Of a stretch of 64,000 nt of DNA, positions 1-12,121 are shown in pieces. Every line of letters starts with the position of its first letter. Position 1 is the stretch's first letter. The position numbers and the translations under genes are program-made. The notes beneath the pieces are model-generated. The model did not search any database. It was not told the DNA's origin and was given only the letters and a program-made list of their open reading frames with translations. Origin of the DNA: Microcebus murinus (lineage: Eukaryota > Chordata > Mammalia > Primates > Cheirogaleidae); the NCBI RefSeq assembly GCF_040939455.1, contig NC_134117.1:50152001-50216000 (forward strand), in the 5' to 3' direction.

Positions 1-1249
1 TTACTGGAAAACAGATATCATCTCTCAAACTAAATGTTCAAAATAAGTAAAGAAACTGAAAGCATGGAAACAGATGTCTGATGTGAAATGTTAGTAAGCT
101 GTAAGAAAGAATATCGGATGTTTTAGGTAAATGGAAGCATCTGAAAATAGAGGTAATGGGACTGACAGATTTTTGGCCTGAGGAGAGAAGGTAGGAAATC
201 TCCAGAGTAGATATAATAACATCTTATATTGAAATACCTCTTAACAGTTCATCATGCTGGGTAATAGTATAACAATCTCATAACAAATAAAATGTCTCAA
301 GGTCCAGATGAATTGCTCTTACAGTAAGAACTTCCAACTACACTCATTACCTTCTCAATTCTCCACAGCTATCCCTAAATAAGAGTGGCACCAAGGGCAA
401 AGGAACCAACATCAATGCTTTCACAGTTCTAATACACCCACAAAGGTAGAGTGGATGGACAGTCAACAGTTGTGCTTCATTTTACCATTAGCTATAATGG
501 AGAAGAAACATTTGAAAATTAAAAAAAAAAAATACTGGAATGGTGATGGGTTATTTTTAAAGGTCTCCTATGACTTGCATATGATTTTATTGTGAGATAG
601 GAGGCAGCTTATATTTAAATTTTTTAAATTTAGGATAAAATTTATGTTTAAAAAAGTCTAGAGTTGATTATTTACCTTCTGTTAAGGACAGTGATCTTAA
701 AGCAGCAGAGTGCCTCAGCCATCTAGGACTTAGGAAACTCTGGAGTTTCTTCCTCCTCTCTCTTATGTATAGATTTTGTTTTATATGATATTCATCTTCC
801 TGAAAAGCTGAGTGAAAGTTTGTTTTGTATAAATCAAATACTATCTCAAATGCATCAAGAGACTTTGTGATAAAGGATCCTTGAAATTCTTTTTGTTTTC
901 TAATCTGAAACATTACTTGCTAATTTATCTTCTGTAAATTAACTTCCATATACCTTGTGTTGTATAATGTAGCACACTTGTATCGTGTGACCTTGAAGGT
1001 TCTATGAGGCAGTGTCTGTCTCAGACTATATAAAATGAAGGGCTGACTCCAGGTTTTGAGTTGGTCTAAATGAGTAATCAATTTCAGTCTTTTCTACTTA
1101 CTGAATTTATGTGGATTAATGTGAAAAAGAGTAGTAAGACAACATGGATGGATAACATTGACAGTTAATTTTTTCTGTTTATTTGTTTAAACTTTTACCA
1201 CCTATCATGTCCTCAAAGTTACTATTAAGAGGTCGAGATGACTCCAAAT
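1..1249. other. Unique AT-rich DNA, no feature recognised
   Basis: I see no repeat family, splice-bounded exon or RNA gene here. The only open frame of note is a minus-strand stretch of about 80 codons near 668-913. It has low-complexity content and no recognisable domain, so I treat it as chance. Confidence 0.5.
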
Positions 1250-1372
1250 CTCTTGGGGCAATTCTAGGTTTACTGAATCAGAATATCTGGGATGGATCCC
1301 AAAATATGCATTGCTAACACATTACTCAGGTGATACTAATGCATGCTACGTTTTGAAAAATATTGCTCAAAT
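1250..1372 (+). mobile_element. MER5-type hAT (Charlie) fragment
   Basis: The stretch keeps the second half of a MER5 element: TACTGAATCAGAATATCTGG, then a degraded GGATCCCA segment, then CAGGTGATACTAATGCATGC and a TTTTGAAAAATATTGC end. MER5 elements are short non-autonomous derivatives of Charlie hAT transposons. The 5' half is missing or too diverged to see. The copy is old and has no coding capacity. Confidence 0.7.
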
Positions 1373-1721
1373 GAATTTACTTTTACCAGGTCATTGAATT
1401 GCTTTTTACTCTAACCTAAAATCATTAATTCTTGTGTTTTCCTATACCAATGCGAATCTACTTTTCTAAGCCTGACAGAACGTTTTTACTTGACTACAGA
1501 AATACAAAACAAAGGACAACTATATAAAAAATGCTCAGATTGCTTTCTGACAGACTGTGTTGTTTATAGAATTTGCTTCCCATTAAGTCTTTCAACAGGC
1601 ATATGTGAACACAGTCTTAAAGCAGCTAGGTTAGTTACTTAACTTGTTAGTTGTTCCAGTGGATAATAATACAACAACTGAAAAGCTAGAGGTGGGGAGA
1701 GAAACAGGAATTAATTTATGA

Positions 1722-1905
1722 TGTATCAGGTATTGTGCTCTCCTGATCTCATTCTTAAACCATCTAGGAAAGAGAAAATTTTAAAGAAGAGGAAAATAAA
1801 GATCATGATAGTTAACTTGCCAAGACTCATACAGTAGAGAATTCAAATCCAGATTTGTAAGACTCTAAGAAAATGCTCCTACCACACTCCATAGCACATT
1901 TTCAA
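1722..1905 (-). repeat. MIR SINE fragment
   Basis: Read on the minus strand this follows the MIR order: a region matching the ACTCTGGAG-type 5' part, then the core. On the + strand it shows TAACTTGCCAAGACTCATAC followed by AGTAGAGAATTCAAATCCAG, the usual reverse-complement MIR order. It is heavily diverged, as expected for a mammal-wide tRNA-derived SINE. Confidence 0.6.
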
Positions 1906-3083
1906 AAATGAGAAATCAATATAATTAGGCTCATATATTTTAATGAGAGGGCAGTAGAGACAGTAGGAAAAGAATATGCCTTTCTATTTTGAAATAGAAA
2001 AATTCTAAAAATCATTTCACACCACAGAGATTTCCTTCAAAATCCCAAATCAGCAAATTAATGGAAAGAAATATCCATTACTTTCTTGAAGTTTTATACA
2101 TGGTTTCCTAAATAGAGTGGACATTTGAAAGAAAATCCTTCAAAAGATAAATATTCCCAAATATTCAAATTGTATTTTCATTTCCAATCATCTTAGCTCT
2201 TATTAAATTGAACCAAAATATGATAAATATTCAAAATATAACCTTCAACTGGCTAAAAAGGGAAGGGGGATTGCCAATTAAAGCAAAAACTATATGGGTG
2301 AACAGTCAATAAAGTCACCAAGTGCAAACAATGAAGTTGAGAAAATACCAATAATCAATCATCACAAAATGTCAACTGGCAATGGCATAGCTGGGGTTGC
2401 AGAAGATTTCCTGTGAATGATTTTATATGACAATATTCTTTATGGGAGTATTATGACTTACACAAATGGTATGGGATCTAGAAGCATATTACATTAAGAA
2501 GGCAGGAAGATAACCTTTATAACAATGCAGATTCCACTTGTCCTGGTCAGAATATAATATATAATTTAAAAGTAAATATAATTTCCTTGTTAGGTCAATG
2601 CAACTGTTTTTATCATTATGTGGAGATGGACAAATAAAATCATTTTTAAAAACTTCTTTTGCAGCTCACATCTTCAAATAAGTCTTCCTCGGGATCAGCT
2701 ATTCACAAATGATTCTTAAATAGTCTCTTGATTCCATTAGTGTCTCCATTATTAAATCACTGGGTTGTCTCTTCTATTTCTCCCAGAACTCCACATGCCC
2801 AAGTTATTGGGAAATTACATTCGTATTTTACTCTGTCACACTATCTGAACATGTAGCATCCATGTAAAACATACTTTTCTTTTATAATATAATGCATGCA
2901 TTCAAGAGCCAGTTAAAAACTCTGTAAATCACACCTTCTACTAAAAATGTCCACTACTGCAACTGTGATAAAAACTAGGCTATACATTTAAATAATTAAT
3001 AAATCCAGCAAAGAAATAAATTCTAGTATCCTGAATCTAATATGATTACATCTTCTCATTCTGACACTACTACCACCATATAG
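1906..3083. other. Unique AT-rich DNA upstream of candidate exon A
   Basis: I recognise no repeat family here. The last bases (TTCTCATTCTGACACTACTACCACCATATAG, split here only for description) form a moderate pyrimidine-rich acceptor context for the candidate exon that starts at 3084. Confidence 0.45.
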
Positions 3084-3204
3084 AAATTTTATCTGAAATA
3101 TCTGGAACAATTCTGATTGTGGCCAACAAAGATGTTCTTGGTATCTGGGTTGAAGATGTTGTGAAAGACAATGAAGGAAACAAAAAAATTACATATACCC
3201 AGAG
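3084..3204 (+). CDS. Candidate internal coding exon A, product unrecognised
   Basis: This is a 121-base segment. It is preceded by CCACCATATAG and followed by the near-ideal donor AG|GTAAGT at 3205-3210. Read after two leading bases it is open for 39 codons and ends with two bases (AG) of the next codon. The reading includes GTILIVANKDVLGIW and then an acidic and lysine-rich stretch (EDVVKDNEGNKK). No repeat overlaps it. The composition resembles coding sequence rather than the surrounding AT-rich DNA. Its phase fits candidate exon B at 35610, so both may belong to one + strand gene running through the window. I do not recognise the protein family. The alternative is a chance open stretch between splice-like motifs. 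Confidence 0.4.
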
Positions 3205-4651
3205 GTAAGTCAAAGAAATGTACTTATTATTAGATAATCTGCAAAATAATTTTTAAAACTAAGACTCATAATTATAATTTATAATAATATTTATGCCATA
3301 AAGTATCATCATAAAAGCCAGAGTGGACATTAGGGATACAAGAACAGACAGATATTTGTGATAGCAATATATATTAGATAGATAGATAGAAAGGTAGACA
3401 GATAGGATGAATTAATTTAACCAAAGGAAAGATATTAAGAATAAAAATTAATTCAAGAGCTATCACTATCATTTCTACAGAGGGAAATTGAAAAGTAAGA
3501 GAAAAAAGATTCAAATTAAATGCCAAATGATCTTTTTGAGGCCAAATTTAACATAAATCCAAAACTATAAACCCTGAATTGCTGCTTCAATCATTTGAGT
3601 AATTACATTAATTCACATATACCTAGTCAAAATCTGATTTTAAAAAATGAATTGTAATTTTAAATATACTTCATCTGTTCATGCTGTTTTAAATCAATGC
3701 TATATTTGTTTTCAATTACAGATCCATAAATATAATGTCCTAAACAGTCTCTTGAAAATGTAGTAAAAGATTGGTCACCCCTGTTGTTCTGCTCTGCCAT
3801 AAGGCAATTGTCAGAGTGGAATGTTCACCACACTGGGAAGATGGAAATACAGTGAAGTTCTCTCTAGTAGGTTGACTTAGGCACTTCTAACACTCATTAT
3901 CTCTGGGTTTTGTTTTATATTCATTTATAAAATAAAGAAATTAGTGCCTAGTCTGACTATACTTATACCAAAGAGATTTAGGGAAAGACCCTGAACATCT
4001 CTGAATTTACATGGTATCTCGAGAAAAACCTGAGATCCTTGTGATGTCAACATTTTTTCACCTTTGGATTTGATGGAAATTTAAGTTCAGTGTATTGGAA
4101 ATACTTCAAAATTCCTTGCAAAATTCCAGTTTTTCTTAACAGACATCAAACTTCAGTCTCCTGAGCCAACATTGGCTTTTACACATGGCTATTTAACAAT
4201 GAACCATTGCTATATTTCATCATGTTGTGAAAGAATAACATGAGGCTGGGGTTGTAGCCTTCATTGACTTTTCCTTGCCTTTGATTCCAGTTACAGGTTA
4301 AAATGTGTGAGCTTGACGCAGCACCTCGGTACTACCATAAAGGGGTTGGAAAAACAGTCTTCTGACACATAAACACTTTAGTAATAAAAAACAGAAATGT
4401 AGTTTGGGGCCACTTCTTTTTAACTTAATAATCTGATAAAGGTTTCAGATAAGTTAAGTACCTGGCTTCCTGCTACTGAGAATATAAATGTAACTGTCTA
4501 CAATGAAAACATGGTTTTGTTGTCATATACTTTCAGTTTCTGAAGGCAGACCTAAGACAACTGATTGTGTTCTATAATTGCCACCAGAAGGAATGTCTGT
4601 TTAATTATTTCCAGAAAGAATGACTTAATACCAAGCACTTTAAGACAAAAT
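3205..4651. other. Putative intron sequence, mostly unique
   Basis: A short imperfect GATA/GACA run lies at about 3376-3404 (AGATAGATAGATAGAAAGG and onward). A weak MIR-like stretch may lie near 3890-3960, but it is too diverged to call. I recognise nothing else. Confidence 0.45.
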
Positions 4652-4890
4652 AACAAGTAACACTTATTGAATGTTTACTTTTCTAAGCATTTTACATGTA
4701 TTAATTCATTTAGTCCTCATTTATATGGTTAATAGGACTAACAATAACCCTATAAGTATTATTATTTTCCCCTTAATAAGATAGCAAAAATGATGCACAA
4801 AGCAATTATATTAATATAATTATATATAATTAATATAACATACAGCTAGTAAATTGTGGAGCAAGGCTTCAAATCCAAGTGATAGTTATA
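4652..4890 (-). repeat. MIR SINE, minus strand, with AT-rich expansion
   Basis: The + strand shows the reverse-complement MIR signature: ACACTTATTGAATGTTTACT, CATTTTACATGTATTAATTC, AATAACCCTATAAGTATTAT, then ACAGCTAGTAAATTGTGGAG and CAAATCCAAGTG. A palindromic ATTAATATAATTATATATAA tract at about 4800-4840 interrupts the normal GAGGTTAAGTAACTTGCC portion. It is either a small insertion or local decay. Confidence 0.75.
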
Positions 4891-5004
4891 CTGACAAATT
4901 GACTGCTACTAACTGCTTATTTAAAGTCCACTTTACAGATCCCATTCTTAGATTTAAAAGTCTACTCACTTAAGGTTATAACTGAAGACATTTTACCAGT
5001 ACAA

Positions 5005-5240
5005 TGGGTATATTTATTACATACCTAATATATGCCTGGTGGAAGATAAGAATATCTGAGAGATATCTAAGAGCATCTGATATAGTCTCTGTCCCCAAGG
5101 GGCTTGCAGTCCTAGCAAATAGGAAAGGCATCCATATTTAATAGAAATAAATTCCAAGAGCTAAATTTAATGCCTGTAAGTGCAAACATCAATTAGGAGA
5201 AGATGAAATCAAAGTTAGTAGAGTTGTTGGGGATATCTCA
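5005..5240 (-). repeat. L2 LINE 3' end fragment
   Basis: The order of motifs is that of a reverse-complement L2 tail: ATACCTAATATATGCCTGGT, then a degraded body, then TCTGTCCCCAAGGGGCTTGC and CAGTCCTAGCAAATAGGAAA. L2 is an old mammalian CR1-clade LINE, and this is a decayed 3' fragment without coding capacity. It ends just before the Alu at 5274. Confidence 0.55.
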
Positions 5241-5273
5241 AGGCAAAAGTGAGAATTAAAACTAGTGGTATTC

Positions 5274-5620
5274 GGCCGGGTGCGGTAGCTCACGCCTGTA
5301 ATCCTAGCTCTTGGGAGGCCGAGGCGGGCGGATTGCTCAAGGTCAGGAGTTCAAAACCAGCCTGAGCAAGAACGAGACCCCGTCTCTACTATAAATAGAA
5401 AGAAATTAATTGGCCAACTGATATATATATAAAAAATTAGCCGGGCATGGTGGCTCATGCCTGTAGTCCCAGCTACTCGGGAGGCTGAGGCAGAAGGATC
5501 GCTCGAGCCTAGGAGTTTGAGGTTGCTGTGAGCTAGGCTGACGCCACGGCACTCACTCTAGCCTGGACAAAAAAGTGAGACTCTGTCTCAAAAAAAAACA
5601 AAAAACAAACAAACAAAAAA
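5274..5620 (+). mobile_element. Lemur-type dimeric Alu SINE, full length
   Basis: The 7SL-derived dimer begins GGCCGGGTGCGGTAGCTCAC. It has the lemur linker (ATAAATAGAAAGAAATTAAT, then ATATATATAAAAAATTAGCC) and the right arm CTGTGAGCTAGGCTGACGCC. The A-rich tail contains AAAC units. It is flanked by the 16-base duplication AAAACTAGTGGTATTC at 5258-5273 and 5621-5636. The left arm carries AGCTCTTGGGAGG, one base group shorter than the usual AGCACTTTGGGAGG, and CAACTGATATATATA. The Alu at 32861 shares these differences, so the two are probably one subfamily. Confidence 0.95.
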
Positions 5621-5636
5621 AAAACTAGTGGTATTC

Positions 5637-6702
5637 AGGTGGGAAAGATGAAGATGAGAGGACAATGAAGAAGAAAGAATATTATATTTAATGTTTGGAC
5701 ATCTATTATTCTAATAGTATTTGTTAGATTCATTTTTCTCTGGAAAAGAAATAATAGGATCAATTTTTGTCCTGATTGCCTAGAAGTTCAGAGCCAAATT
5801 TTACTCTGGCTACAGCAAATCTTTTGGCTTTCCTAGATGGACATAAATATTTCCTACATTTTCCTCAACTCTATTTCTCTTTACATTTCTATTTTATCTG
5901 TTGTGTTTTATCTTTCTTTCTGGGGAAGGGGATCATATTAATCCTTTGTAGAAAATGTTAAACAAGTTTCAATAAAATGTTCATAAAACATTTTGAAGAC
6001 TGATCCATGTGACCCCATTAATTTAAAATAATGATATGAATTAAATTAACTTCTTAGAAACTAATTTAATTATAACATCCTCAAACTACAGTTTGGCTTC
6101 AGGTGAAAACATGGCCTATAAATTGATTGGCTTCTTCTTTTTCCACACTGTTCAGTCTTTATGTTGGTATTGGTGAATACTAACCAGAATTCTTATTTCA
6201 AACCAAAATCATTTTTGATTGCTATATATTTTACAAATAAACTAAAGTAGAATATGATAAAAGACCATTATCAAAACGATTTAGGTAATAGAAAACAGAC
6301 CAGTGCTAGAACTCACATTAACTTACAAATAGTTTTCACTAGAGTAATATATTTTTATGAACACACCAACATTTAACAATATGTAGTTATTTCTGCCTTA
6401 AAAGTACAAAAAAGTGCAATTACCAATAAAGTTACTATTTAATAAGTACAGCCAAACAGATATATTTCTAATCTAAAAATTGATGCATAAGAAGGTACTT
6501 TAGTTCTTTTTGAATTTTTTAAAAGTTGAGACATGTTCTCTTTTCATCAAATTTTGCTCATTCTTTGGACTATTAGCTTGCAGTTATCTTTGTTTATTTG
6601 ATAGTCACAAATTTTCATTCGCAGTTATATTCAGTGTGTCTTTTCTTTTATATGGTGATTATCTTTTATATTATATCACAGTATTTTGGTATTTTTAATT
6701 CT
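5637..6702. other. Unique AT-rich DNA, no feature recognised
   Basis: I identify no repeat or exon. Two open stretches of about 60 codons (5776-5961 and 6510-6698 on +) are hydrophobic, T-rich chance frames. Confidence 0.5.
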
Positions 6703-6800
6703 ATTCAATCAAATAAGCACTTATTAATTTATTCAGTTTTACTATAATATGCCAAGGATTGTGATAGGAGACAGTAATCAAGTGCTTAAAGTGAATAAAT
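6703..6800 (-). repeat. Short L2 3' end fragment
   Basis: AATAAGCACTTATTAATTTA followed by TATGCCAAGGATTGTGATAG and AGTGAATAAATAAG resembles the reverse complement of the L2 3' end (a TATTTATTGAGCACCTACT-like block, then the GCCAGGCACTGTGCTAGG block). It is short and diverged. Confidence 0.4.
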
Positions 6801-7349
6801 AAGTGTGATTCAATGTGATATTTCTAAAAATGAAGTCTGTACATGTTGCTGTAGGATTAAAGGGGAGAGAATAATCAGTTTCATTGGAAATCAGAAAAAG
6901 TTCACGGAGTAAATGCTATCTGAGATTCTAGATTCTAATATTTGTCAATCACAAAGCTCAGCCGCAGGTTCCACCCCCAACTCCTAATTAGAATTTATAG
7001 GTAACTTAGATGTCTGTGGGTATTAGCTTCTGACAACCTAAGACTCTAATAGTTTCTGAGTCTGATATTTTTGCCATATAGCTACTCAGTTTTCTCTAGT
7101 GTGTGTATATATATATATATATATGTTAAAAAATATTTTTTTAAAAAAATTATCCCTTCCCAGAATCTTCTAAATTTAATCCTCAAATAAAAAGCATCAA
7201 TTCAACCATTCCATGATAAATACAGGAAATGTGCAATTTTATTAAATAAATAAATGCTAATAAAAATTTAATGGACTATCAGAAATTTTTGCTTTGTTTT
7301 GTTTGTAAAATGCCCCATGAAAATCCTATCTTTGTGTTTCAAAAAGCTT
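6801..7349. other. Unique DNA with a (TA)n tract
   Basis: A GTGTGTATATATATATATAT run lies at about 7100-7125, followed by an A/T homopolymer-rich stretch. I see nothing else. Confidence 0.5.
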
Positions 7350-7494
7350 AAATGGGTGCAGTGGCTAATCCCTATAATCCCAGCACTTTGTCACTTTGTA
7401 GGGCCGAGGCAAGAAGATCACTTGAGGCCAAGAGTTTGAGACCAGCCTGGGTAATATAGTGAGACCCTGTCTCTAAAAAAAAAAAAAAAAAAAA
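7350..7494 (+). mobile_element. Alu left-monomer (FLAM-like) SINE
   Basis: A single 7SL-derived arm reads TGGGTGCAGTGGCTAATCCC, CCCAGCACTTTG, GGCCGAGGCAAGAAGATCAC, TTGAGACCAGCCTGGGTAAT and ACCCTGTCTC, then 20 A. There is no right arm. CACTTTGT is duplicated inside the GCACTTTG(GGAGG) position (about 7384-7400). No clear flanking duplication was found. It is older than the dimeric lemur Alus of the window, and a free left monomer is more likely than a truncated dimer. Confidence 0.85.
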
Positions 7495-9613
7495 GTAGAA
7501 AGCCTATATTGCAGTTCTAACCCCAGGAATATGTGAAAAATATGTGGCAAGGGTATATGGGACCATAGAATCTAATTTTCACCACCTACTGGTTATAGAA
7601 TAAGACTGATATTAAAATGATTAAGAATTAGGTTATAGGTACAATCTTTTGTATTTTATTCCATTTTTATCAAATGATTCATTTAAAAAGTAGAAAACAA
7701 TTACTTAGGTGGTGAATTAACCTGATAACAGGAATAAGCACAGTTTTTTTTTTCAGAAACTGCTCAGTATCATCAACTCTTCATTTCTCTAAATAAGTGG
7801 GTTTTTTTTCTTTAACAACCATCTATTTTTATAAGAATACGATTTCTCTCAAAAGATCCCATTGTTTATTTGGTGTGAATTTTGTTAAATCTTCAAGAAT
7901 GTACCTCATATTAATATGAGCCAAAATAGTATTAGTGAATTTAGTAACTAGTTTAAGGCAGTTTCTGATCATCCTACTTCGGAAAATGAACATATTTTAA
8001 TTTTAGAATTTCATAACATATCAATATTAACATGAAGAGAGCTCATCATGAATAATGCTATTTTTATACATGCCAAGGGAATTGTGCCTAATGTTCTAAA
8101 ATACTCTTAGGATTATGAAAAGTGTGCAGTATGGCAAAAGCAGCCATGAGAATCCCCAATTATGGAAAAGATATGGTATTCTAACAATTATTTTTCAAAG
8201 ATAAATTACATATAAATTTTTACTCTACATAGTTATCGTCAGTGTGTTCATTGCTATGTGGTAGTAAATAAGCCTGTAAAACTGAATTCATTAGACTTCA
8301 ACTAATTCTACTAAATATCTAAAACATCCTTAATTGGAGTACTTTAATGTCATCTTGAAATGCTACCTATATAGCGTCTATAATTTGCTAGTGACTATAA
8401 ATTAAATTATAACAACTTTTAGTTTTTTTAAGTTTCATACTTCTTAATTTCAATTGAGACAACAAAACCTAGTCTGGGAAACTCCAATTGATTTACAAAG
8501 AAAATTAATGTGCTTTTTATTTCATGAGGCTCTGGAACTGTTAAGATTAGTGTGAAATACTGATATTCACATCCTGAGTGGAATAGAAGGGGAGCAGGAT
8601 GGAATGGTGATGGCAAATAATTGGACAATGGGACAGTCTACAGAAAGGCTTTGAAAAATACCATTAGATCTCCAGATCTGTGAGCTGGGACTTCCAGGTT
8701 CACAGGGTATAATGTTAGCTAAAATCTAAGCCTTGGATGATCTCCAAACCTGCTTTTCAGGTTTTTACCACACCTATTTCACAAGGATTTAGGGTAATTT
8801 TTGAATTAAAACATCTACATAATTAACATTTTAACCTAGTGATCACAAGGAGACTGGCTATATTTTATTATAGCTGTTGAATTGCCCATTGTATATTAAA
8901 TTTTCTATAAATTCATTACCCCAAAAAAATCTTATCTTGAAAACATTTCTTATAACAAGAAGGACAAGAAAATAAGAAAAAAGGGCAAAGATAGGCTAAA
9001 AAGCAAACTTGAGTCTAATTTATACTTATAATGAGGTAGTTCTAAGGAGGAAAGTCTTGACCTAAATAATTTATCATTCCTTTGGATCATGTGGAATAAA
9101 TGTATCTTAAATTTCTCCATTCCATTTAGACAGATCACAGGTGACCTAAGTGAGAGTAATCAAGGAACAGTTTCAAGGCCCTGAATAAGCCACAGAAAAT
9201 ATATTATTCAGCTTATTTTATTATTTTTCTCCGTGTTTATGTTGCCTTTTTTCTTTCTTCTTCTGCTTGAGTTTTATACTACATATTATATACACATATG
9301 TGCTGACACAATGATAATGAAAAACTGGGAAAGGAAAAGATTACATTAATTTATCTTGCAATATGAGCTGTCCAACTATACAATATTACAAGGTTATATT
9401 AGCTCACCAAAGGGTATAAATAAGGTTATAATTAACTCAGTACCATACCTTGCAACCAAACCTAGGTTCCAAAGTAACTCTTGTTTTTTTTTTTTCAATA
9501 AATTGATTGTCCTAGAGTTAAGAGCATTCAGATAAGGCTAAAAACTTAATATCTTTGACACTTTTCATAAAAGCAGTTTTTGCCTGTGGCTTGCTTTTAG
9601 GACTTCCACAAAT
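7495..9613. other. Unique AT-rich DNA, no feature recognised
   Basis: Homopolymer T runs occur near 7745 and 7802 and A runs near 8920. I recognise no transposon family, exon or RNA gene. Minus-strand open stretches at 8428-8628 and 8950-9138 look like chance. Confidence 0.5.
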
Positions 9614-9715
9614 CCCTTTTTTTAAAAAAATTTCAGCATAATATGGGGGTACAAATGTTAGTTAAGGTTATGTACATTGCTCTTGCCTTCCCTCCCCTGT
9701 TGAGTCAGAGCTTTC
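9614..9715 (-). mobile_element. L1 3' end fragment, lemur type, 5' truncated
   Basis: The antisense L1 tail starts with a T/A-rich segment (TTTTTTTAAAAAAATTTCAG), then CATAATATGGGGGTACAAAT, TTACATTGCTCTTGCC-like sequence and CCCCTGTTGAGTCAGAGCTT. This matches the start of the longer antisense L1 copy at 48995 in this window. Only about 100 bp of 3' UTR remains, and no target duplication was identified. Confidence 0.8.
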
Positions 9716-11702
9716 AAGAACTTAGTTTTACATGACTATACATACGTGTGGTATTCTATTAACTATCCAGAAGCTTGTTATTGAGAATTGCCAAAAAAGC
9801 AAAATTAAAATATCTCAAGATTACTTTTGTCAAACCAATATGTGATATAAAGTTATCTATTGAAGTATATTTACATGTAGTCACAGTAATGGACTGTAGA
9901 AATATAAGAAATCCACTATAGGACATTCCTCCTCTCTCCAGAGTCATAGTATACCAGAAATTCCAATCTCCTTACGCTACCAATATAATTTAATACATGA
10001 AAAGTATTCATGCTATTTACCTGTTACTGATTAGGAAATTCCCAAATAGTAAGTTTCTCACCAAAGCAAACGCTGAAGCACTAACATTTAAGCTATTGCA
10101 TTATGGGGGGAGGGGTAATCATCATTTAGAAATAAGAGTACCAGCTAGTAATAAATTATGTACAAGTCACTCCAGCAGTGTATTTCAATCACTTCAGTAT
10201 TTTTAGCCTCCCAAAAAAAAATGTCAGAAATGAGGCATGAAAAGCTATTAACTGAATCATTCACACATTGAATAGTTGTTGTTGTCAGTTTGTTCTTTCA
10301 ATGGAAATAATGAACTGACTTATTTATAACTGGTAATTATGATAATACACCTTCATTTTCCACACTTTACAGTATATTATAGATATGTTACAATTGTCTT
10401 ATTTCATGCCTGATCTAAAAGTATATGCTTCCATAAAAATTTCTTCTTTCCAAGGCTTTTCCTTAACTTTAACATTCCTTTGGCTTTGAATATAATTAAA
10501 ATGTTTTTCCTGACTTAGTTCCCTTGTCTCGTTTCCCCTTTCAATTTTCTGTCTTTTCCTCTGGTAGAATTTATCCATATTTTAATGTATTAATAGGTAA
10601 CTGGAGGCTGAAATATGGATTGTAAGTGGGCGCAAAATACATTTACATAATCACTATAAAGTGAATCTTGTCAGCACTTATTTAGTCAAATTTACTTTGT
10701 TTTCTTTCTGAAATAGAGGTAAAAGGTAAACAGAACAGGTAAAGAAATATAGAGGCTGATTTATACTTTAGAGAGAAGGAATTCTGGGTCTTAAGAATCA
10801 AGATAAGAAGATCATTCATTTTTCAATTTTTTTATTAATAAATTTTAGAACCAAGAAGAACATTTCACTTGAACTTTTGAATTTTAACTTTGTAACCAAT
10901 TTTGTCTTTTCTAGACAGTCAACAATTTTTATATTTTGCTGCAGAACACTCTATATATACACGGTATTCTGCCCTCAATTTGCACTATAAGTCTATAAAA
11001 GAAAAAGCCTTTGAGGATTTGCTTCTACATTCAATCAAAACTATTGTTGAGAAATATATCCATCACATTGAGTAATGTATTTCAGAACAAGGTCCAGGAA
11101 AAAATCTCCTTGGAAAATGGTTATGCTTTATCTCCAATGAATACTAGAGCCCTCTCATACATCCTATCTTCTTTATACCTTTGCTCAGGAATCCAGAACT
11201 GGTTACACTCAATAACACCGTAACCACGGTAACTTTCCTGTTGAGTGTCCTGGTTTTCTCCTTTTTTATATTTTTTATTTCCTCTTTCTAATCCTATTTT
11301 CTAAATCTTATTTCATATGTCTTTAATAATAAGCAGTCTGAAATTATTTGAGAAGAAAAAATATAAATAAGGAAATAAACTAGAGATACCATTTTTAAAA
11401 AGCATTTTTGATTCTTACTGCAATGGTGGCATTATCTGAACTTTGGGATGCTAATTTTTCTCTTTCTAGCATCATGCCCCATTCTGATTATCCTATCACT
11501 GATTCATCTTTAAATTTTTAATTCCTTAATTTTCAATTTATAGGCTTAAGGGGAAAAAAACCACAGATATACCCAGACAACATACTATTATTCTAGTATT
11601 CTGTTCTTCAGATATAAAGATCACTAAGTAAAGCAGGACATACATTTCAAGATGTTTTGCCACTAGTGGAAACAAATTCTCAGGAGCTGGATTACAGTTC
11701 CA
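9716..11702. other. Unique AT-rich DNA, no feature recognised
   Basis: I can name no repeat family. Small open stretches (9997-10206 and 11011-11223 on +) lack splice context and recognisable domains. Confidence 0.5.
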
Positions 11703-11745
11703 CAAAGTTTGTTTTCAAACAAACTTTGTTTTGTTTCAAAACAAA
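11703..11745. repeat. Two adjacent short palindromes
   Basis: The first palindrome has perfect 12-base arms CAAAGTTTGTTT and AAACAAACTTTG around a TC spacer (11703-11728). The second has 9-base arms TTTGTTTTG and CAAAACAAA around TTT (11725-11745), overlapping the first by four bases. They lie about 35 bp upstream of an Alu insertion. No regulatory role is known. Confidence 0.8.
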
Positions 11746-11777
11746 CATTTTTAGCTAGACTTAAAAATGAAATTCTC

Positions 11778-12106
11778 GCCGGACGCGGTGGCTCACGCCT
11801 GTAATCCTAGCTCTCTGGGAGGCCGAGGCGGGCGGATTGCTCAAGGTCAGGAGTTCGAAACCAGCAAGAGCGAGACCCCGTCTCTACTATAAATATAAAG
11901 AAATTAATTGGCCAACTAATATATATATACAAAAAATTAGCCGGGCATGGTGGCGAATGCCTGTAGTCCCAGCTACTTGGGAGGCTGAGGCAGGAGGATT
12001 GCTTGAGCCAGGAGTTTGAGGTTGCTGTGAGCTAGATTGATGCCACGGCACTCACTCTAGCCTGGGCAATAAAGTGAGACTCTGTCTCAAAAAAAAAAAA
12101 AAAAAA
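11778..12106 (+). mobile_element. Lemur-type dimeric Alu SINE, full length
   Basis: It starts GCCGGACGCGGTGGCTCACG and carries the lemur linker (TACTATAAATATAAAGAAAT, CAACTAATATATATATACAA) and right arm ending CCTGGGCAATAAAGTGAGAC, then a long A tail. It is flanked by the 15-base duplication AAAAATGAAATTCTC (11763-11777 and 12107-12121). The left arm lacks the CCTGAGC bases of the usual ACCAGCCTGAGCAAGAGC. Open frames overlapping it are Alu-derived and not genes. Confidence 0.95.
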
Positions 12107-12121
12107 AAAAATGAAATTCTC

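Noticed and set aside
11837..12019. 60-codon + strand frame
   Set aside because: It is sense Alu sequence with the usual [19 protein letters not shown] peptide, not a gene.
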